DNA of 64,000 nt from the NCBI GenBank assembly GCA_964020085.1, contig OZ026607.1, positions 16,033,422 through 16,097,421 on the forward strand. Direction: 5' to 3'. Under the pieces are notes generated by a model that was not told the origin of the DNA, did not search any database, and saw only the letters and a program-made list of their open reading frames with translations. Shown piece by piece: positions 23,101 through 33,900 of this stretch (its first letter is position 1; each line of letters starts with the position of its first letter). The stretch comes from Micromussa lordhowensis. Its lineage: Eukaryota; Cnidaria; Anthozoa; Scleractinia; Lobophylliidae. A program made the translations under genes and the position numbers.

Positions 23101-26032
23101 AAGACTTCCAAAAGCCATTACAATTTTTGTCAAAAATTCTTTTTAGCCAACTCAACCGTAAAGCTTTAACCATTTTTTCATAGTGTATCATTTTAAGACC
23201 CCCAAATTCATAAGGTGCATAAGTTGAGAGACGAATAACTTTGTCTTTTCCGTTCCATAAAAAATTAAATATCAAAGTTTGGAATTCTTTTATAATTTCA
23301 GCAGGTGTACATAAAATAGAACTCGGATAAATCATTTTTGGGAATAAAATAGACTTAATGATATTGACTTTCCCATAAATGGACAGCCCTCTTATTTTCC
23401 ATGAATTTATTGTATTTTTAACCTTTTTCAGTCGCTGCTTAAAGTTTTTTTCGACAAGGAGCTGTACATCATAAGTTATGAAAATGCCTAAAAACTTCAC
23501 ACATTTTTGCCACTTGACTCCAAATGGCGTATCCACACGGTCACTAAAGGATCCGATCCACATTGCCTCAGTTTTTTCAACATTCAGTTTCAAACCTGAC
23601 ACCTTTTCAAAGTCATCCAGTAAGTTAAAGAAGGCTTTCGCCGAATTTAAATCAGACAAAACTGAAGTTGTGTCATCAGCAAATTGCAATAGTTTAGTTT
23701 CCGTCCCGTTAATTTCTATTCCCCTTATATTTTTCTCAGCTCTAACAGCGATAGCCAAAATTTCCACTGCGATTAAAAAAAGGTATGGAGAAAGCGGGTC
23801 TCCCTGTCGTACTCCCCTTTCAATTGTAAAGTAATTTGTGCATAAGCCATTGTTAATAGTGCAACTTTGAATATTTTTATAGAAAGCATTTATCCATTTA
23901 ACAAAACTTGGCCCAAAATGAAATAGTTCCAGACATCTGTTGAGAAAGGTCCACTCCAAGCTATCAAAGGCTTTCTCAAAGTCGATAAACATAAAAAAAC
24001 CTGGTAGGTTGTTAGCCTTAGCATAATCCATAATGTCCAAAATTGAGCGGATATTTTCACCGATATTAACTATACATTGTTGCTGATAACAAATTTAACA
24101 AATATTGACAAGAAATAAAGGAAGAAAGAAAGGTTAATTCTACAGGCGATGACGCAAGAAAATAATTTACCTTGTTTTGTAATCGACCGATGGTGGTTGA
24201 GACCACGTGACTGCAGGGACACTCACTGCACGTGGAGTGAGGGGAGGGGCAGGAGTAATAGCCTGTCATTCAATCATTAAATCAATCAGTTACGTAATAA
24301 ATCCGTAATCATTACTTGAATCCACCGTAGGAAAAAAGATGGCGGCTGTACTAACGGCTAAGAACTGTGGGTAAATGTATCAGTGGCCATCTTTTTCCTA
24401 CGGAGGATTGTACCAACCATCATAAATTATCTTACTCGTTCCCTGTAGGCCTTTCCCAATTGTACTCGTTAAATGCTGGAAAGTTGCTCACTGGATGCCA
24501 AAACTTTGCTAAAAATCCAAAACGTTGCTACCTAAATTTCAAAAGTGACTACCTAACTATTAAAAGCTTTATTTTTCGTTCTTCACAATAATTGCTAACA
24601 TTGGTCAAGAAAAGTAGCTTGGGAGAAATTAAAAGACACAATTAAAGTCTAACGGAACAAAACACATGGTTTATTTGACGTCTTGCGGAACAGGTTATGT
24701 GTTCAAACTTCAAAAGGTTGTTTTACATTCAAGAAATTCGCATAAATTGGAGTTGTCTATGAAATCGACTTTTTCGTGCTTGATAGGTGCTCAAAACTTG
24801 TACTTTACTCTAAAAGTTGCTCAGAAAGGCAAGACTTGCTCCACGTTGCTAGCAAAAAGTTGCTCCAAACGCCAAAAGTTGCTCAAAAGTTGCCGAGCAC
24901 AATCAAGTCAAGCCTGGTCAAGTCGCGTCACGCGCGTGATCGAGGAGTTCTTTCTCATAACCCGTCGCGCCCTCGTCACGTGCTGCCAAACAAAAGCGAA
25001 CCGACTTGACTTCAAGACCAGTCCACACTAGGCCGGAGAACTGAATTGCATTGGAAAACGCAGCTTTATTTCTACGGTTAGGTCTACCGTCTACACTAAT
25101 CTGTCACGAAAACGAAGCTTTTCCAAAACGCTCTTCAAACCGGAGGAATTTGAAAACGCAGGCTTTCTTTTTAATGTGGACGGAAAACGTTTTGGAAAGG
25201 GAGCTTTTCGAAAACGATGAGGTCACGATAACCATATGATTTCCCTGTGCGAGTTTTCCTCAAACACAAGTCTAAAACGACCGGTGATTGTTGTGATTTC
25301 AAATTTCTCCGGCGTAGTGTGGACGGAAAACATTTGATGCGTTTTCAGCGTAAAAACGGCGTTTTTCCTCCGGCGTGGTGTAGACGGGGTCTCAGAATAT
25401 AATCATCACGCAATACTCACGTGACATGCTGACGACTTGATAGTGCGTTTGATGTTGGAACGATATTGGTCAATTTCCTCATCTTCAGACCGGAGGTGTC
25501 GTCTACTTGATCCACCAAATGAGGAACAATTCTAAGGCGCAAAAAAAAACAAAGAAAGTTAAACAAGAAACATGGAAGATAAACAAGCACAACGTGAAGC
25601 CCTGGACTAACGGACTTGCAGTTGAAGTAGCCGCAAGCTAAACTTGCGTAGAGACTTGCGCTAGGCGGCCCAAACGGACTCGCAAGTTTCCTCGCAAGTA
25701 TACGCAAGTCGCAAAAGAAACCTATTTCAAGGTTTCCATCTTAAAAACCTCACAGACATACCCTGAATTTTATTGACTAACAGGTTGCTATAACAACGAA
25801 TAGACGTCACTCAAATTGCGTTGACTTGGGTTGGTTGGCCAAACGGTGAAAAACTTGCGTTTACTAGCTTGGGCGCAAATGTGACATCGACCAAAGAGCA
25901 ACACATGGCAACTCGGTTTTGACTTACAGTGCTTTCCCTGTCGCTTGTTTCATCGATAGTGCTTTCCAAACTTGGCCCTCTCCAGCTTTTGTACCTGCTG
26001 TCATAAGCTGGGGTTTGTCGGCGATTTAGCAT
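18212..26032 (-). CDS. Coiled-coil protein of unknown function, complete (211 aa)
   Basis: Seven coding exons on the minus strand: 26032-25928, 25531-25421, 24262-24171, 20435-20395, 19267-19159, 18704-18574 and 18258-18212. All borders are GT-AG and the phases agree throughout (636 nt, 211 aa plus stop). A 5' splice acceptor just upstream (26039-26040) suggests a non-coding leader exon. The first half is Ser/Arg/Pro-rich and likely disordered (starts MLNRRQTPAYDSRYKSW; has RRHLRSEDEEIDQYRSNIKR). The second half, about residues 118-195, is a charged coiled coil (LLFDELERERQGNSQLRLEV, YERVASLVEEMDSLKKG). There is no signal peptide or membrane segment. I do not recognise the family; the shape is like a small cytoskeletal or centrosomal adaptor, but that is a guess. 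Confidence 0.75.
18869..19156. mobile_element. Foldback element with G/C-tract arms forming most of an intron
   Basis: The inverted arms start ATGCACCTATCAGTGTCAAG, continue into CCCGAGG and a G or C run of 11-15, and enclose about 190 bp. The element lies in the 454-bp intron 18705-19158 of the coiled-coil gene. Its right end sits within 1-3 bases of the exon border, so most of the splice-donor region (gtaATGCACC) comes from the element. Confidence 0.75.
19913..19957. repeat. Short hairpin
   Basis: CCATGCTGGTGCCCAT is followed closely by ATGGGCACCAACATGG, giving arms of about 16 bp with one mismatch and a loop of a few bases. Intronic. Confidence 0.6.
20574..21396. mobile_element. Inverted-repeat element C inserted in family B
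   Basis: Terminal inverted repeats TAGGCTTTTGTAACATTATGC (left) and GCATAATGTACAAAGGCCTA (right). Sub-terminal repeats GAGCATTTTAGTGG occur at both ends. About 820 bp, non-coding, and itself interrupted by element D. Confidence 0.65.
20733..21127. mobile_element. Inverted-repeat element D nested in C
   Basis: The ends AAACACGGAGCGAGCTTATAAA and its near complement TTTATAGGCTCGCTCCGTGTTT mark an element of about 395 bp inside element C. No transposase is seen. Confidence 0.6.
21870..24065 (-). mobile_element. 5'-truncated L1-like LINE insertion with target-site duplication
   Basis: A 2.2 kb minus-strand insertion in a coiled-coil gene intron, in the same orientation as the gene. The 13-bp duplication TTAACTATACATT lies at 21857-21869 and 24066-24078. 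The 3' end carries an A tail (T run 21868-21889). The reverse-transcriptase frame is open right up to the upstream junction, so the element is cut inside the RT domain, as happens in incomplete target-primed reverse transcription. The endonuclease and any ORF1 are absent, so it cannot move on its own. Confidence 0.9.
22088..24065 (-). CDS. LINE reverse transcriptase, N-terminally truncated
   Basis: An open frame of about 650 residues from the insertion junction to the stop at 22088. It shows RT motif A (FIDFEKAFD), the RQGDPLSPYLF motif and the catalytic FADD box (LLQFADDTT), then the thumb and connection region. A C-terminal zinc-knuckle-like segment follows (CTFCNEALETIQHFLFHC; zf-RVT type). 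These features fit non-LTR retrotransposons of the L1/Tx1 type; the clade is inferred. No internal frameshift or stop is present, pointing to recent insertion. The endonuclease half is missing. Confidence 0.9.
24322..24408. repeat. Short foldback
   Basis: CCGTAGGAAAAAAGATGG and CCATCTTTTTCCTACGG face each other around about 45 bases of spacer, just upstream of coding exon 3 of the coiled-coil gene. Confidence 0.55.
25014..25394. mobile_element. MITE family B, second copy
   Basis: Starts at about GTCCACACTAGGCCGGAGAA and ends CCTCCGGCGTGGTGTAGACGG. It shares internal motifs with 21391-21675, including TTTCTACGGTTAGG and its complement, AAACGCTCTTCAAACCGG and GTGTGGACGG. Non-coding, within a coiled-coil gene intron. 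Confidence 0.6.
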
Positions 26033-26039
26033 AATGAAC

Positions 26040-27936
26040 TGAAACACACAAAAATAGAACTGTTATCGTACCCGGGCGAATTGCTCAAAGGTAAACGCTA
26101 TTTCAACAGACGAGTTAATAAAATAAAAACAAATTAAACTACGCTATCTACTAGATCATAGTAATTTATCCATCCTTTTAACAACCAGATTTCATTCACT
26201 GAACGGCTCGAAAAACGAAAGCGTGCTATAGCAGTAGAGAAATTCGCAATAGCAGCCATTTCTCCTCTCTCTTTTATGTTTCCCTTCTTGTCGTTCTACG
26301 AAACGCGAGCCGAACGTCCACTGCTCATAGCACATTTAAGTTGAAAGTAAGAAAATAGGAAGAAGATTAAGTTATTGATTTTCAGCGAGAAAGGGCCAGT
26401 TGGGCGAATCCATCCTGTTTACCTGAGATGTCAATGTACTGCATGTGTTTGAAATCTCTTCACACTTTTAAATAACTCGAAAACGTATAATAACTAATTA
26501 GAACTGGCCCTAAATCGTAAATTGTACGACGGAGTAAAGTTTGGTAAGACAAGGTTACTCACCAAGTAATTTTCTTTTCTGATTTATACTGTTACAGGTA
26601 AATAAAAACGGCACGACGAAAAGCGAACTGATGTTGAAAATTGTTACGTAACTGAAAGGGTTCAACGATAGTTAATCTTTACCTAGAGCGCACAAGAGAC
26701 GAGAAATCATTGAAACACACAGAAGTTTTACGTTTGAATCGAGAAAGTTAGCAACAAACGATTTGAGTATTAAAGAAATTCACAACACTGCACTAATTAA
26801 AAAAAACACCTTTCTATCGGGGCCCGGATTAAAGATAATTCTCCACTAAAGTAAAATTAAGAAAAAGCGAAAAGTTAACAATCGTTTGATCACCTTCGAC
26901 TTTCGCTGTTTGAATCGCCTTGATTAGTACGGACGCGGGAACGAAGTGAAATGCCTCTTTGATTCAAACAGCGATAGGTATTTGTCAGTAAAACAAGCAA
27001 ATATTTCGTTGCTTATGTTGCAAGGCGTAGTTCACAAATATTTTGATTTCAACACGCAATTGAAGGAAAGATCCACACTCCTTACAAAGAAATAGTTTTG
27101 ACGTCAATGAAAAACTTGCTCATTCACTCTCAGCCAATCAGCAGACATTCTCGTATCTCGAGCGTTGAAAGTGTTTCGCCGACAATGTTAACCTCGTTCC
27201 CATGGCCAGGAACGAGGTTGCGGCCACGTGACTAAAAGCAAGGTAGGCTCTGGGGACGAGAATAATCACAATAACATGGTCTCAGTGTATTTTTCAGCTC
27301 CACATTAGCGAATTTCTGTCGCTTATCAAGAGCGCACAGCACAGGCGGAGGATTTAATGCAATCATACCGAATCTTTGTTAAAATCAATCACTTTTATCG
27401 CTTCAGCTAAGATCGAGGAACCATCCAAAGGTTCGTAGCATTGGAAAGGTACTAGCACGTCGTTCGAGAATCAAAACAGTGGCCATGATTGCTCATTTTA
27501 AGTTTACCACGTGACAAAGCTGTGCAAAGACAAGGGGTAAACCAACTCGTTCCCAGTCTCTCGCCTTCATCGTTCTCAATCTGACACTTACGTTTCCACA
27601 CAAAAAAATTCTCACATCAATGAGAGGCCAAGGTTTTCTAACATATTGTTATCCAAATTCGATGGTACTTGTGCAATCAAGATTTATAAGGTAGAGGAGG
27701 AGATTTAAAAGGTAATATTACTTGGCAAAAAAGAAAATAACCCACAATCACGACATCATTACTACACTATTAAAAACGTATTTTATTATCAACTTGGTTG
27801 ACCAATTAAAATTGTCAGCGTTCGAGCTTTAGCCCTTTGTCTAAAGATTCGGTTCGTGATATGAACTAAGATCATAGCGTGTGTTTCATCTTCCATTATC
27901 TGCAAGAAAGCCATTCTTTCTGAAGCCTTTTAACAT
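26040..27936. other. Gap between the coiled-coil gene and the hydrolase gene
   Basis: Should include the 5' leader and promoter of the coiled-coil gene and the 3' UTR of the hydrolase gene. Small inverted repeats are at about 26913-26972 (CGCTGTTTGAATC / GATTCAAACAGCG) and about 27188-27218 (AACCTCGTTCC / GGAACGAGGTT). No further gene is seen. Confidence 0.45.
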
Positions 27937-30900
27937 TCAACACACACATGACGAGATCTCTCTCGCATAACCCCAGCGGTTATTCCAAAACCCGGCACAT
28001 AGGTAGCCCCCAGGTCCACGCGCGCGGAACTGCGGTCCTGTGATGACGTAATCAGGGACCATATTTGAAAAGGGTGATCTCGTCATTGGCGGAATCGTGG
28101 GCGTGGCTAAGTGCACGGCATCTCGAATCCCTTCAACGGAATTCCCGGATATAACTAAAGCCAGGCGGGAACCAGCGTGAGGCGCCAAGAAAACCGCGCC
28201 GGTCTGGGGAGAGGAAAAGGCACACTCACCTGTGAACAGAAAAAAAAGACAGTTACAAAAATGCTTCTTTTTTTTTCGTTGTGTTTGTCTGTTTGTGTGT
28301 TTACGTGTTTGTCTTGGGAGAAGTCTCAGTATAAAAGACGTCTTTTCCTTTTCTAAAGTCTAAAAACGAGAATATGCAAATGACTTATTTGAGCAGCTGA
28401 GTGTCGTAAAACCAAAGACAAAGCTTTCGCAAGGGCCAATCACAGCAAACGTACATGAAAAAATTAACCAATCAGAATTTGAATCGATTTGAGGTAACCC
28501 GCGCCAACCGCGGGAAAACGCGTGGTCTTGCATCTGATTGGTTGAATAGGTGGTGCTAGTTTTTTATAAACCAATCACAAGGCCTGATGTTTCTGCCGAA
28601 ATACGATTTAAAACTGAAATTTGTCGTTTTGTACTTAAAACGAATCATAGTGTTGCAAAAGAAAAACCAAAGCAATTTACGGATTACTTTCGTCACTCAT
28701 CCGAAAACCGCTCTATGACCAAACTGAACTCGAGAACTAGTTGTGACATGAGCAACACTAACAGGGTGTCCGGATCTAGCTGCCGTTTTAAAGTCCGGAA
28801 GGGGCGGAAAAAGGAAAAGCCCTGACAACGCGCGTGTGTTGAACGCCCAGAGGAGAATCTGATATGAAAAGGTCGGGATACTCGTCGTCTCGTCTCGTCG
28901 GATTCTCGTCTCACTTAGGGTGTTCATGTCGAAACGCCACTAGTTTGAGCTGTCAAAGTATCTTTTAGAGTGTACTCGAACAAACAATAATAAAAAAACG
29001 GTCTCATTTTCCATTTTCAGACTTGACTTCGAGTCCAGTCTACATGCGTAGGCTGCTTTCCTGAACAGCGGCTGATAATCGAACCTATTCAGTGTTTAAG
29101 TGGTATCTTTTAGGGGCTAAATAAACCTCGAGCCACGCCCAACTTGGTCTCCTTTAGGTGTTTAATTCAACTTTTCCGCGAGCATCCCTGAACATTTCAT
29201 ATCGGAGTTCCTCCCACCCACCCCCCCCCCCCCCCCCCATCCTTAACGGCGTCAGTGTGTTATGATTTTTGTTGTTGTTTTTAAAACGGAAAACTATACA
29301 ATGCTCAGAAATCGCAAAGCGTACCTAGTGTCAGTGTTTTATCCTTAAATTGCAAAGGTACTTTCCCATGATACTTCTCGACCCAAGAATTTTCCAGCGG
29401 ACTGCCCACGAGAATCAAGTTGTACTGTTCAGCGGTTTCCTCGTTTAGCTCAGCGTCGGAGACAATTGGTGCCCAGGCGTCGGACGTTAAAAAGAAGAGA
29501 TTTGCAATGTACACTGCGAACTGCCTCAAGGCTTTTGATGTGTGATGCTGTTTAGAAGAAGTACCTGCAAGAAGATGGTGTATTGTATTGTTAAGGAAAA
29601 ATTACCTTGAAATCGAAAAAAATATACAATTAATAGTAAACACATATAAATATTATTGATCATCGCAGTTATACACACAACTTAAGCAGTTGTGAAATTA
29701 AAGCCTGAAAAAAAATTCAGGCTTGAACGGGATTCGAAACCATGACCTGTGCGATACCAGTACAATGCTCCACCAACTGAGCTATCAAGCCAACTGGGAG
29801 CTGGTCACATTGTGAGTTCGTAATAGACCCGTAGATGGTGAAGAATACAAGTGAATATATGAAATGTCATATGTTTGAACTTTGGAGAAACATATGAAAA
29901 CATTATTGATCATCGCAGTTATACACACAACTTAAGCACTTGTAATAGTCAGCACAGGTGGAAAGAACACCAAAATGTAGTTATAGACCAGAAAGGAGAA
30001 AAGCCTCTCTTTGCAATGTAATGTAACGTGTTGTAAATAGTGTAAATTATGTAGCACAAAATTTGAGTCACTTTAGTGGTCTTTAGTGTTGTATGTGACA
30101 ACTGAACTAAAGTATATTCATGTCAAGAAACAGAGTTTCTAGCTTGTAACCATCACATAGGCACATTGCTTACTCAAGTTAAGTTGGAATAAACTTTGGG
30201 GTTGCAACAGACTAACTATAATATTTGGTTTAATAAAGTTTAATAAAGTTGTTGTTGTTGTTGTGTTTACAGTAAAACAAGTCATTAACTTTAAATTAGG
30301 ATGGAAGCAACATAGAAATGCTGGCTGTAAAGGAAAGGTAGCTACAGTGTATGTAAATGATATGTAAATGGTTATGTCAACGGATATTTGTGCTCAACTA
30401 AGTATTGTAATGAGCAGAAAGATGCTCTCTCAAGCCATCATCCAGAAGATAACTATTTTGTAATGCATGTTACAAACAACATTATTTTACATGTAATAGT
30501 TAAAAAATTAAAATTGAACGTGTTAAACTTTCCAGAGCTTGACTTTCTAAGTACAACTCACCTGTAACTATCAAAAATGGTCCCTCCGCAACTCTCCTAG
30601 CAGGTCCCATGTTGGCAGGGCCTCTTGTGAATTCAGACTCTAGGACTGTACCCTGACATGGCTCCCATCTGGAATGATCAGAATTGCAGAGAGAGACAAC
30701 ACATTCTTGGCTACCTGTGAGGTCCAAAAAAGAATTAGCAAGTCAAGGGTTTTCGAACTAAGATTATGACTGTGTGTTAGTGTTATGACTGTGTGTTAGT
30801 CTGAGGGACAATTCTAAAAATTAAGGGCTGATTACTTTTCAGTGATGTTAGCAGCATGAGGTGACATAGGAGTATGGCTGCTCCCCCCTTTATGGGAGGC

Positions 30901-33900
30901 AAGTTTACCCTCCAGCAATCTGTCAGGTTTATTCTAAACACTCTTGTGATACCAATTTAAAATTGAGGGAGAAGAGAGGTGTCATGAGATTAAGGTGCCT
31001 CCAAAGGAAGATACAAAACATTAGCCATTGCAGTTCACAATCTCCAAAATATGTAGAACTTAATCATTTCACGTTGTTTTGCAGATGACAGGTAAGAAAT
31101 GTATAAAGATTCAAAACGCACATGCGGAACCATTGGCGTCACTGTCATTGTTTCGCTAAAGCTTCGTAAGATTACAGCACAAAGGCCCACACTTGCAAAT
31201 TAATTCTAATCAACCTACCTTGTGTTTGCACAGCACTGATCACTGTCCCGTCAATTTCAACTGATCTTTGGTGCCAGTTTACGGGAGAGACAGAGGGCTC
31301 TTTGAGGCAGAGCCTAGCCACATTTTCAGTTGTCATGACAACCAAGTTTGCACTTAAGTGAATTTCGACTGTACTTTGACGGAAAGGGACAATCTGTTGC
31401 ATGATACGCACACCCCTTAAACCTGAGAAAGTAACCACACAAGGAAAGCCAAGATTACTGAGAGACTTAGCAGTACATTGCATAGTATTGATACATGTAC
31501 CAGACATCTCTAACACAGAGATCTAGTTGCAGTAAGTTTCTTCCCACACACAGTATGCATGGGGAAGATTCCTGTTTGAGGTATGGGTTACAAGATCGTG
31601 TGTCCTAGGTTTCATTTCCATTCTACACAGTCATCTGATTTTACCAAAATTTGTTCTTGCTCTTATGAGGCATATCAGAGTTAACATAATTTATCTGAAG
31701 AACAATCATATTTTGGGTACACTGGCTCTTCAGCTAGCCACTGGCAGTGAGGGCAACTGGAAAAACCTGTTGCCCTTTTACTCCTGAAGTATGAGCAAGA
31801 GTGATGCTGATTATTCACTTTCAGGGACCCGCCTCCCAGCCATTTGTGGGCACCTGTATCTGTATCTCCTGTATACTGCTTGTAGCTCAGTATGCCCAGA
31901 CCAACATGCAAGGTTGAGCGGAACGTTACCTGTGTTTGAAACTGGGTTGTAGATTGTGAGACGGAACTTTCCATTCCCTGCAGCATTTCTATCAGTGATT
32001 CCATCTGATGACAATTTGTATTTCTCTGATGCATCAGTTTCACTGCATTCTCCATCTTTCTCTGAGTCACAGCCTACAATTAAACATTAGGTAAAAAATA
32101 ACTAATTATTTAAATATTAAAAATATAAATAAACCAGTATTAACATCAATCAATTTAAAGTCAAACTTCTGAGCCGTATAAAATCACGGGCCCTGAAATT
32201 TGAATTGTTTGAATTAGATTTGAATAGAAGTTGTTGCTGTTGTTGTTGCGTTTTTCTGTCATAAGCCAGCAAACAGGGACCTTAAACAATGATGACAATA
32301 ACACCAGGGACGAGGCCTAACAGAAACTGGATTTTTACCTTCAAATTTTGTGACTATTTGAATCAGCTCAGTATGCCAATTGGTTTAAAAGCCGGTTTCA
32401 TTAGTGACGGAGTCATAGTCTGCGTCGTAAGAGCGCTTATGACCTAGTGGAAATCGAAAATCAGAGTAATAAGTGGAGTCATAGGCTCAACGGAATCGGA
32501 GTCAGAAGAATCAGAAGCAGAAGCAGAAGAACCAACCAATCACAAGGCCTGGATTTGAGTACTGCAAATGGTTTATTCTATGACTTCTGCTTCCGACGCC
32601 GACAATCTAGAGTTTTCACGTAAGCGGCAGAGTCATAAGCAGAGTCGGTCATAGCACTCTACGCTTCTGTTTACGACTCCCACTACAACTTCGTTGCCAG
32701 TGAAAACCAGCCTTAAAAACTTGCCCAAGCTAAAAATCAAGTGCCAGCAATCAATTTCAAAAAAAAATACGAAAAATTTGCCATCATGGCCTACGTTCTC
32801 CAAAATACGCAGAACTTGATGATTTCCTATTGTTATTATACAGATGAATGCTACAAAAGGTACAAAGATTAAAAGGCATGACTGTGTATAGCCATGCTCT
32901 GCTCATTAAACCTTTTGTTATTATCATTAAGTCTCTTTTAGTACTGTTAGTTAAATTGACATGAATTAAGTTTTCTGAACAATCTTTCTGTTTGCCAGGT
33001 TTTTTGTACTATATATCACACTTGCACTGGTGAATAATCGTAATGCCTTACTTGCATGGGTAGAAGACTTTCCAGCATTCTGTGCATGGCTGACGGCAAA
33101 ATTCCTGATAACAGGATCATTCACAACACCTCCGTCGTTAGTCTTGTATGTGTCCCACCACCAGTGTTCTTTATCAGCTAATTCTGAGTATGTGACATTG
33201 GTCTGCTGTTGTCGCAAGAGACGGAACATGCGACGTGTGTAGTAAGGGTGCACCGTCCTATCAGCTGCTCCAATCCGAATCATAATAGGCACACCCTCAA
33301 AATAAAAAATAGGGATTAACCTCGGTTCCAGAGCCAATCAAACCTTATCAACTTCAAATTTATGTTTAGTAGCTCTAATCTATGATGAAATTCTAGTGTG
33401 TGTGACCATTCAAATGAAAGCTATTGAGCAATAAATTCATGTAGTAAACTAAATTATACTAAACATAGACTGCTGGCAGTCTGTTTTTCTCTCGATATTT
33501 AGCCTAAAGGAGAGTGGGACGAGACATGGGCGCGGCGTCTCGCCTTCTTCCCCACTTGGCCATACCACCCTCTCGCGCCTTCTTCTCTACACATTTGCGT
33601 TCGCGATGACTAAACGCTCGTCCTAGTGACCCTTAGAGAAAAAACCGGTTGCCAGCAGACTATACTAAACACCACACAAGGCAGTTCTAACTTTTAAGTC
33701 TGTGAATAAAACCATTCAAAGGAGAGCTATTGAGCAGTGCTATAATGTGGTACTGTTTATTATGCTGTACAAGGTGGTTCTAATTTTTAAATCAGTGGAT
33801 GACACCAAAGTGTGTGACCATTCAAATGAAAGCTATTAAGTAGTACTTTCATGTGGTACTGTTTATTACACTACATACAAGCTGGATCTTACTTTAAGTC

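Noticed and set aside
24066..24269. Upstream part of the LINE or a separate 67-codon gene.
   Set aside because: 24066-24078 is the target duplication, and 24171-24262 is coding exon 3 of the coiled-coil gene in another frame.
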